Source: Frankiaceae bacterium (GTDB lineage Bacteria > Actinomycetota > Actinomycetes > JAFAQI01). Taken from it: DNA of 55,120 nt. The notes beneath the pieces were generated by a model. It had not been told where the DNA came from and did not search any database. It saw only the letters and a program-made list of their open reading frames with translations. The stretch is from contig JAFAZI010000193.1 in NCBI GenBank assembly GCA_019239875.1, positions 1-55,120 of the forward strand, given 5' to 3'. The translations under genes were made by a program, and so were the position numbers. Positions 48,955 to 55,120 of the stretch are shown piece after piece. The stretch's first letter is position 1, and every line of letters starts with the position of its first letter.

Positions 48955-51900
48955 TCAGACCGGAGCGAACGCTGCCGCGAGCAGCTCTTCCTGCTCGACC
49001 TCGTGCTTGTGGTGTGAGCCCGCTGCCGGCGACGCGGACGCGGGCCGGCTGACCGGGCGGAGGTACGTCCCCACCTCGAGATGCTGGGGCACGTTCAGCG
49101 CGATGAACGGCCACGCGCCCTGGTTGGCCGGCTCGTCCTGGACCCACGCGAGATCGGTGGAGTTCGGGTACGACGCGAGTGCCTCGCGGATCTCCTCGAT
49201 CGGCGTCGGGTAGATCCGCTCGACCCGGATGATCGCCGTGTCGTAGGCCTGGAGCTTCTCCCGCTCCTTGATCAGGTCGTAGTAGATCTTGCCGCTGCAC
49301 AGCCGCACGCGGGTGATGGCCGCCGGGTCCGGGTTCGACCCGTCGGCAAGGACCGGCTGGAACCGGCCGGTGGTGAAGTCGTCCGGCATGGAGGTTGCCG
49401 CCCGCAGGCGCAGCATCGACTTCGGCGTGAAGACGACGAGCGGCTTGCGCCGGTTCGACAATGTCTGCCATCTCAGGAGGTGGAAGTAGTTCGCCGGCGT
49501 GCTCGGGATCGCGATCGTCCAGTTGTCCTCGGCGGACATCGCGAGGAAGCGCTCGATGCGGGCGGATGAGTGATCCGGCCCCTGACCCTCGTAGCCGTGG
49601 GGGAGCAGCAGGACGACGCCCGAGCGCTGGCCCCACTTCACCTCGCTCGCCGAGATGAACTCGTCGATGACCTCCTGCGCACCGTTCGCGAAGTCGCCGA
49701 ACTGTGCCTCCCACAGGACGAGTGCCTCCGGGCGCGCCACGGAGTACCCGTACTCGAAGCCCATCGCGGCGTACTCCGACAGCAGCGAGTCATACACGTA
49801 GAACGGCGCCTGGTTGTCCGACAGGTGCGCGAGCGGAGTGTGCTCGTTCGCCGTCCGACGATCCACGATCACCGAGTGACGCTGGCCGAAGGTGCCGCGC
49901 CGTGAGTCCTGGCCGGCGAGCCGCACCGGTCGGCCGTCGAGAAGGAGCGAGCCGAACGCCAGGGTCTCACCCATCGCCCAGTCGATCCCGCCGTCCGTGA
50001 CCATCTGCGCGCGCTTCTCCAGCTGCGGCAACAGGCGGGGATGCACCGTGAAGCCTTCCGGCACCGAGACCTGGCTGTTGCCGATCGCTTTCAACACCTC
50101 CGCGGTGATCGCGGTGTCCGGGTCGGTCTGCACCGGCGCCTGCTCCGGCAGCTCAGCCGGTGGCGTGGCGATCTCGCGGGACTCCGCGAACACCCGCTCC
50201 AGCTGGCCCTGGTAGTCGCGCAGCGCGGCCTCGGCCTCTTCGACGGTGATGTCGCCGCGACCGATCAGTGACTCCGTGTAGAGCTTGCGTGTGCTGCGCT
50301 TGGCGTCGATCAGGTCGTACATGACCGGCTGTGTGAAGCTCGGCTCGTCGACCTCGCTGTGGCCGCGGCGGCGGTAACACAGCATGTCGATGACGACGTC
50401 CTTCTTGAACGCCTGCCGGAACTCGTAGGCGAGCTCCGCAACGCGTACGACGGCTTCAGGGTCGTCGGCGTTCACGTGGAAGATCGGCGCCTGGATCATC
50501 CGAGCGACGTCCGTGGAGTAGACGGAGGAGCGCGCCGAGGCCGGGGACGTCGTGAAGCCGACCTGGTTGTTGATCACGACGTGCACCGTGCCGCCGGTTC
50601 GGTAGCCGCGCAGCTGCGAGAGGTTCAACGTCTCTGCCACGACGCCCTGCCCGGCGAAGGCCGCGTCGCCGTGGATCAGGATGGGCAGCACCGTGAATCC
50701 GGTCTCGCCCCGGTTGATGATGTCCTGCTTCGCCCGCGCGATTCCCTCGACGACCGGGTCGACGGTCTCGAGATGTGAAGGGTTCGAGGTGAGGGTCACG
50801 CGGACCGTGTCGCCGTCGAGTGCGGTGTAGACGCCCTCCGCGCCGAGGTGGTACTTCACGTCGCCCGAGCCGTGCGCCGTCCGCGGGTCGAGGTTGCCCT
50901 CGAACTCCGAGAAGATCTGGCCGAAGGACTTGCCGACGATGTTGGCGAGGACGTTGAGACGCCCGCGGTGCGCCATGCCGATGACGACTTCCTCCATGTC
51001 GTCGTGAGCCGCCTCCGACACCACCGCGTCGAGCAGCGGGATGACCGACTCGCCACCCTCCAGGGAGAACCGCTTCTGGCCGACGAACTTGGTCTGCAGG
51101 AAGGTCTCGAAGGCCTCCGCCTGGTTGAGCTTGCCGAGGATGCGCAGCTGCTCTTCGCGGTCCGGGCTCGTGTGTCCGCGTTCCACCCGGTCCTGGATCC
51201 ACTTCCGCTGCTCCGGGTCCTGGATGTGCATGTACTCGATACCGACGGTCCGGCAGTAGGAGTCCCGCAGGACGCCCAGGATCTCGCGCAGCTTCATCAG
51301 CGGCTGGCCACCGAAGCCGCCGGTCGGGAACTCCCGGTCGAGGTCCCAGAGGGTCAGCCCGTGCGAGCCGACGTCGAGGTCTGGGTGGCGCCGCAGCTCG
51401 AACTCCAGTGGGTTCGTGTCAGCCATCAGGTGACCGCGCACCCGGTACGCGTGGATCAGCTCGATCACCCGGGCCGGTTTGCCAACCTCCTCATCGTGGG
51501 TGACGGGAATGTCCTCGTGCCAGCGAATCGGCTCGTAGGGGATTCGCAGTGCCTGGAACACCTCATCCCAGAACCCGTCCTCGCCGAGCAGCAGCTGGTG
51601 CATCGTCCGGAGGAAGTCGCCGGACTCTGCGCCCTGGATGATCCGATGGTCGTATGTCGAGGTCAGCGTCATGACCTTGCTGACCGCTAGCCGAGCCAGC
51701 GTGTCCGGCGCCGCGCCCTGGAACTCGGCCGGATATTCCATCGCGCCGACCCCGAGAATCGCGCCCTGGCCCTGCATCAAACGGGGCACGGAATGCACGG
51801 TGCCGATCGTGCCCGGGTTCGTGAGGCTGATCGTCGTACCTGCGAAGTCGTCAGCGGTCAGCTTGTTGGTTCGCGCCTTGCGGACGATGTCCTCGTACGC

Positions 51901-52584
51901 CGCCCAGAACCGCGAGAAATCCAGGGTCTCGGCGTTCTTGATGCACGGGACCAGCAGGGTCCGCGTTCCGTCATCCTTCTGGATGTCGATCGCGAGACCG
52001 AGGTTCACGTGCTCCGGGTCGACGATCGCGGGCTTGCCGTCGATCTCGGCATAGGACCGGTTCATCGCGGGGAACTTCGCGATCGCCTTGACCAGGGCAT
52101 ACCCGATCAGGTGCGTGAAGCTGACCTTGCCGCCGCGGCCGCGGCGAAGATGGTTGTTGATCACGACGCGGTTGTCGATGAGGAGCTTGGCGGGTACGGC
52201 GCGAACGCTCGTCGCGGTCGGGACGCCTAGGCTCGCCTCCATGTTGTGCACCGTGCGCGCGGCGGCGCCTTTGAGGACCTTGCTGTGCTCGGTGTCAGAG
52301 GTCGCCGGAGCACTCGGGGCTGGCGCGGCCGGCGTCGACGTCTCGGCCTGCTTCGCGGGTGCGGCGGTCGTGGCGGCCGGTGCGGTGGCGGCGGCTGGCG
52401 CGGGCGCACCATTCTTTGCCGCTTCGCTCGGCGCGTAGTCGGCGAAGAAGTCCCACCAGGCCTTGTCGACCGACTCCGGGTCCTTGAGATACGACTGGTA
52501 CATCTCGTAGACGAGCCACTCGTTCGGTCCGAACCCGGCGAATTGTCCGGCGTCGACAGTCACGGCGATGGTCGCCTCTTTCAC
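48955..52584 (-). CDS. kgd: Multifunctional 2-oxoglutarate decarboxylase/dehydrogenase (Kgd/OdhA)
   Basis: A 1209-residue fusion typical of actinobacteria. An N-terminal E1-type tail ([13 protein letters not shown] and [12 protein letters not shown]), an Ala/Pro linker, an E2o catalytic core (residues about 130-350, with [15 protein letters not shown]), then the thiamine-dependent E1 core with [47 protein letters not shown] and the C-terminal [14 protein letters not shown] and [26 protein letters not shown]. It decarboxylates 2-oxoglutarate in the TCA cycle and is inhibited by GarA/OdhI-like FHA proteins in relatives. A GTG at 52563, with AAAGAGG upstream, is an alternative start giving 1202 residues. 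DUF6104 follows. Confidence 0.96.
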   Translation of the reverse strand: MKEATIAVTVDAGQFAGFGPNEWLVYEMYQSYLKDPESVDKAWWDFFADYAPSEAAKNGAPAPAAATAPAATTAAPAKQAETSTPAAPAPSAPATSDTEHSKVLKGAAARTVHNMEASLGVPTATSVRAVPAKLLIDNRVVINNHLRRGRGGKVSFTHLIGYALVKAIAKFPAMNRSYAEIDGKPAIVDPEHVNLGLAIDIQKDDGTRTLLVPCIKNAETLDFSRFWAAYEDIVRKARTNKLTADDFAGTTISLTNPGTIGTVHSVPRLMQGQGAILGVGAMEYPAEFQGAAPDTLARLAVSKVMTLTSTYDHRIIQGAESGDFLRTMHQLLLGEDGFWDEVFQALRIPYEPIRWHEDIPVTHDEEVGKPARVIELIHAYRVRGHLMADTNPLEFELRRHPDLDVGSHGLTLWDLDREFPTGGFGGQPLMKLREILGVLRDSYCRTVGIEYMHIQDPEQRKWIQDRVERGHTSPDREEQLRILGKLNQAEAFETFLQTKFVGQKRFSLEGGESVIPLLDAVVSEAAHDDMEEVVIGMAHRGRLNVLANIVGKSFGQIFSEFEGNLDPRTAHGSGDVKYHLGAEGVYTALDGDTVRVTLTSNPSHLETVDPVVEGIARAKQDIINRGETGFTVLPILIHGDAAFAGQGVVAETLNLSQLRGYRTGGTVHVVINNQVGFTTSPASARSSVYSTDVARMIQAPIFHVNADDPEAVVRVAELAYEFRQAFKKDVVIDMLCYRRRGHSEVDEPSFTQPVMYDLIDAKRSTRKLYTESLIGRGDITVEEAEAALRDYQGQLERVFAESREIATPPAELPEQAPVQTDPDTAITAEVLKAIGNSQVSVPEGFTVHPRLLPQLEKRAQMVTDGGIDWAMGETLAFGSLLLDGRPVRLAGQDSRRGTFGQRHSVIVDRRTANEHTPLAHLSDNQAPFYVYDSLLSEYAAMGFEYGYSVARPEALVLWEAQFGDFANGAQEVIDEFISASEVKWGQRSGVVLLLPHGYEGQGPDHSSARIERFLAMSAEDNWTIAIPSTPANYFHLLRWQTLSNRRKPLVVFTPKSMLRLRAATSMPDDFTTGRFQPVLADGSNPDPAAITRVRLCSGKIYYDLIKEREKLQAYDTAIIRVERIYPTPIEEIREALASYPNSTDLAWVQDEPANQGAWPFIALNVPQHLEVGTYLRPVSRPASASPAAGSHHKHEVEQEELLAAAFAPV

Positions 52585-52616
52585 GCGTCGTTTATTGGCT
52601 ATCCCGACTCACAAGG

Positions 52617-53228
52617 TTACGCCCGCGGGTCGCGCCACATCCGCCACATCGTGGGCCCGCCGCCCTCGATGATCATCTCCTCGACAACCGTGAAGCCGTG
52701 CCGCTCGTACAGCGGCACGTTCTTGATGTTCGACGACTCCAGATAGGCAGGCTCCCCGCTCGCGTCGAGCCGGTCGAGCACCTCGCGGAGCAGTGCTGAC
52801 CCGAGTCCCTGTCCCTGTGCCTCGGCCATGGTGCCGATCGCGTAGAGGTACCAATGATGCGGCTTGCGGGGGTGCGCCTTGATCATCTGGTCCTGCAGTC
52901 GCAGGGCCCGCAACGACGACGCGCGGAACACGGCGGCCATCGGCAGGAGCTCGCGCAATTGCTCGGCGTTCTTGCCCGCCCACGCACCGGGCGGTGCCCA
53001 CAGAGCGGCGCCACGGCCGTCATCGGTGAGGTAACACGGCTTGCCCGCGCGGAGGTAGCCGTGTGCGGTGACCGTCCAGAGTCGTCGGATCCGCCAGGCG
53101 CGATTCGGAACGCCGTGAGGTAGCAACCAACTCACTACTGGGTCGTCGCTGAAGGCGTCCGCGAGGGTGCGGCCCAGCGTGTCCGCGTCCGCGTTGGTTG
53201 CTCGCCGTACGCCGATGGAGGTCGTCAA
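52617..53228 (-). CDS. GNAT N-acetyltransferase, probable TTG start
   Basis: A 203-residue GNAT enzyme: VRRATNADADTLGRTLADAFSDDPVVSWLLP at the N-terminus, HWYLYAIGTMAEAQGQGLGSALLREVLD with the acetyl-CoA loop, and ESSNIKNVPLYERHGFTVVEE at the end. No ATG or GTG lies near the conserved N-terminus; TTG at 53228 overlaps the stop of the upstream FAD gene as TTGA, with GGCGGCGAG just before, so coupled translation from TTG is most likely. Substrate unknown. Confidence 0.85.
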   Translation of the reverse strand: MTTSIGVRRATNADADTLGRTLADAFSDDPVVSWLLPHGVPNRAWRIRRLWTVTAHGYLRAGKPCYLTDDGRGAALWAPPGAWAGKNAEQLRELLPMAAVFRASSLRALRLQDQMIKAHPRKPHHWYLYAIGTMAEAQGQGLGSALLREVLDRLDASGEPAYLESSNIKNVPLYERHGFTVVEEMIIEGGGPTMWRMWRDPRA

Positions 53229-54784
53229 CTCGCCGCCTTTCCGAGATCCGCGAGGATGAGCTTCGCGGCGTTGTGACCGGCTGCACCGATCACCGATCCA
53301 CCAGGGTGGCAGCCGGCGCTGCAGGCGTACAGCCCGTCGATGCCGGTCGCGTACGGCATCCGCTGGTCGAGGGCGAAACCGTTGTCGACGTGATGAATGT
53401 GACCGTGCTGAATGCCGAAGTGCGCTTCGATGCCAGGCGGCGTCAGCGGAAACGTGTCGGCGACGAGATCGGTGGTTCCCGGCGCGAATCGGTCGCAGAT
53501 CGAGAGCAGGTGCTCGACATATCCCGGCAGCTCCGCCTCCCACGACGAACCGGCCGGTTGCCAGGGCACGGACTGAACGAACAGCGCGGAGGAGTGATGG
53601 CCCTCCGGGTCCTGGAGGGAGGCGTCGGCCGTCGTGTGCAGGTACCACTCGATCGTCGGGAAGTCGGGCAGCTTGCCGGCTTGGACGTCCGCCCACATCG
53701 CGCGCACCGACGCCATCGGGGACTCTTGCTCGAGCAGGTGGATGGTCGAGCCGAACGGCGACGGTGCGCTCGCCGGCAGGCAGGTGAAGTCGGGGAGGCC
53801 ACGCATCGCGAGATTGACCTTCAGCGTCGTACCCGGCTTCCGCAGGGAGTCGACGTGCCGATGCAGCGCGTCGGGCAGCGCCACGAGGTGCGACAGCGTG
53901 AACGGGTCGCAGCCGGCGACGATGGTGCTCGCCGCGATCTGGCGGCCGTCGGCCAGTGTCACGCCGGTCACCTGGCTGCCTGTGACGTCGACGGCGGCGA
54001 CCGGGGCATCCGTGACGATCCGCGCCCCCGCGGCCCGCGCCCGCTCCGCGATGGTCGCCGTGACGGTGCCCATTCCGCCGCGCACGATCATCCACGTCCC
54101 GTCGGAGCCAGGCAGCCGGCACATGTTGTGGCACAGGAAGTTGTGGCCGCTGCCGGGCGTGTCCGGGCCGGCGTGAAGTCCGGAGATGCCGTCGGTCACG
54201 GCATACATCGCGACGATCAGCTCGCTCGCGAACTCGAACTTGGCCAGGTACGACGCGACGTCGCCGCGCACGAGCTCGACGAACGTCTCTTGTAGCGCGG
54301 GCCGGATGTATCGCTCGGCGGTCTCCTCGACCGACCGCGGGGGCGCCAGCCACGCCGGGGCCAAGTCATCCCGCAGCTGGCCGATCTCAGCCTGCAGGCG
54401 GTCGTCGGCGTCGGCGTCTTCCTGGCTGAAGAACTCGACGAACTGCCGTCGGGTGGCTGCCCGGTCGCTGCCCATGATCAAGTAGCGGTCGCTCATCGTC
54501 GGGAGGAAGTAGTGCGGGTCGCGGCGGACCAGCGGCAACCGGAGGTCGAGTTCGCGTTCGAGCTCGGGCGGCATCAGGCCGAGCAAGTAGGACCCGGTCG
54601 ACTGCCGCAGGCCCGGGACCTTGCGGAACGGCTGCTCGGTTCGGGCTGCGCCACCGATGACGCTGTCGCGTTCGACCGCCACCACGTCGAGGCCGGCCTG
54701 CGCGAGCAGGGTGCTGGCGACGAGTGCGTTGTGACCGGCCCCGATGACGCAGACGTCAGCTCGCGTCGGTACGCCGTCGGTCAC
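53225..54784 (-). CDS. Phytoene-desaturase-like FAD oxidoreductase
   Basis: A 519-residue FAD protein from GTG 54784. The dinucleotide fold is ADVCVIGAGHNALVASTLLAQAGLDVVAVERDSVIGGAARTE; the C-terminus has the second FAD contact GIDGLYACSAGCHPGGSVIGAAGHNAAKLIL, typical of the phytoene desaturase/CrtI superfamily. The middle region (residues about 150-400) is helical and lacks carotenoid-specific marks, so the substrate is not assigned; PYROXD2-like dehydrogenases are the nearest group. It is cotranslated with the GNAT gene. Confidence 0.85.
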   Translation of the reverse strand: MTDGVPTRADVCVIGAGHNALVASTLLAQAGLDVVAVERDSVIGGAARTEQPFRKVPGLRQSTGSYLLGLMPPELERELDLRLPLVRRDPHYFLPTMSDRYLIMGSDRAATRRQFVEFFSQEDADADDRLQAEIGQLRDDLAPAWLAPPRSVEETAERYIRPALQETFVELVRGDVASYLAKFEFASELIVAMYAVTDGISGLHAGPDTPGSGHNFLCHNMCRLPGSDGTWMIVRGGMGTVTATIAERARAAGARIVTDAPVAAVDVTGSQVTGVTLADGRQIAASTIVAGCDPFTLSHLVALPDALHRHVDSLRKPGTTLKVNLAMRGLPDFTCLPASAPSPFGSTIHLLEQESPMASVRAMWADVQAGKLPDFPTIEWYLHTTADASLQDPEGHHSSALFVQSVPWQPAGSSWEAELPGYVEHLLSICDRFAPGTTDLVADTFPLTPPGIEAHFGIQHGHIHHVDNGFALDQRMPYATGIDGLYACSAGCHPGGSVIGAAGHNAAKLILADLGKAAS

Positions 54785-54807
54785 GCGAGGCAGCGTACGA
54801 CGGCGGG

Positions 54808-55120
54808 CTAGTCCGTGTACCTGACGGTGATGATGGCGTGATCCTCGCGAGTGATCGTTCCCCTCACGGTGCCGGTCGCACCCTTGTACGCACCGATCCC
54901 TCGCGATATCCGGCCGGTCAGCGACTGCGCCGCGTAGTCCACCTTCACCGGGCCGAGCAGCTCTCCGCCCTTGAGCGAGAACACGCTCTCGCACTTGAAC
55001 TGGCCCGTGTGTGGCCGCTTGGACATGCAGGTGAAGGTCGCGATGCCGACCGGGTCACCCAGCTTTCCGAGATGTCGCTTTCGCAGCGACACCGCGCTGA
55101 GCGAGTGCTTGGAGTCGACG
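54808..55120 (-). CDS. Beta-barrel protein resembling allene-oxide-cyclase/dirigent fold, 5' truncated by window
   Basis: The frame is open to the window end, so the N-terminus is outside. About 103 residues are visible, with strands of the AOC/dirigent-like barrel: GDPVGIATFTC, a second cysteine in FKCESVFSLKGGELLG, then LTGRISRGIGAYKGATGTVRGTITREDHAIITVRYTD. The G-x-YKGA-x-GTV signature is common in these actinobacterial proteins, which are usually secreted. Function is unknown. Confidence 0.6.
   Translation of the reverse strand, partial: VDSKHSLSAVSLRKRHLGKLGDPVGIATFTCMSKRPHTGQFKCESVFSLKGGELLGPVKVDYAAQSLTGRISRGIGAYKGATGTVRGTITREDHAIITVRYTD

Noticed and set aside
52617-54353. Long upstream extension of the GNAT frame into the FAD oxidoreductase
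   Set aside because: The added 375 residues are out of frame with the phytoene-desaturase-like gene and lack any domain; the GNAT begins at about 53228.
1-55120. tRNA, rRNA, CRISPR array, insertion sequence or prophage
   Set aside because: I saw no tRNA-like cloverleaf, no regular spaced repeats and no transposase, integrase or phage structural motif in any frame.

Overview
The window is high-GC actinobacterial chromosome: strong G/C third-position bias, frequent GTG starts, 4-nt stop/start overlaps, WhiB, an ECF sigma with a zinc anti-sigma, Kgd in place of a classical E1o, and the small ribosomal protein bL37. I see no insertion sequence, phage gene, tRNA, rRNA or CRISPR array, so it reads as backbone with lineage-specific insertions. 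Several segments match the gene order of the Mycobacterium tuberculosis region Rv3218 to Rv3230c (DAG kinase-like, whiB1, pdtaS, TB7.3 biotin carrier, rshA/sigH, aroA, rsgA, desA3 and its reductase). Nickel SOD, a PilT-like ATPase and DUF6104 next to kgd argue against Mycobacterium itself. A free-living relative in or near the Frankiales/Mycobacteriales is my inference.

Layout. 1-6292 (+): end of an EAL-domain protein, BioF2/GNAT-like acyltransferase, acyl-CoA carboxyltransferase, a Fe(II)/2-oxoglutarate oxygenase-like protein, an ATP-grasp ligase and a secreted protein, closely spaced like one operon. 6462-11294: an MMPL transporter, then on the minus strand a two-gene unit for 10-methyl-branched fatty acids (methyltransferase plus flavoprotein). 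11385-13741 (+): MarR, MFS exporter, hexapeptide acyltransferase. 13746-16726: acyl-CoA desaturase and its ferredoxin reductase, divergent from a TetR regulator across a short region with two perfect palindromes. 16817-22715: membrane protein, hisN, TetR plus diiron ferritin-like operon, and a large secreted beta-propeller/fibronectin protein. 22953-28530: small exported protein, Tat lipoprotein esterase, PhyH-family oxygenase, YdeI-like protein, rsgA, aroA, small hydrolase.

28551-38332 is the stress and regulation core: a SigR/SigH-type sigma factor with a consensus autoregulatory promoter, its anti-sigma factor, galE, a 57-aa protein, a methyltransferase, bL37, a DUF5317 protein, a biotin carboxylase/enoyl-CoA hydratase/biotin carrier operon, a PilT-like ATPase, pdtaS behind a 27-bp inverted repeat, and whiB1 with CRP-like sites. 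38623-46222: DAG kinase-like protein, a SigB/SigF-type sigma factor with RsbW-like partner, MBL hydrolase, GNAT, divergent sodN/sodX, and a polar amino acid ABC importer. 46452-55120: malic enzyme, zinc-free-looking MDR oxidoreductase, DUF6104/kgd, GNAT/FAD oxidoreductase, and a truncated secreted beta-barrel-like protein.

Themes. Lipid chemistry recurs (carboxylase subunits, desaturase pair, methyl-branching pair, MMPL, MDR and CoA enzymes), as do redox and thiol stress (sigma/anti-sigma pair, WhiB1, NiSOD, diiron protein). Several regulator genes appear to be leaderless, with the -10 six or seven bases before the start codon. The least explained coding unit is the oxygenase/ATP-grasp pair at 3466-5307. 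The most informative regulatory finding is the sigma-factor leader at 28515-28710, which appears to encode a long, induced isoform and a short, constitutive one.
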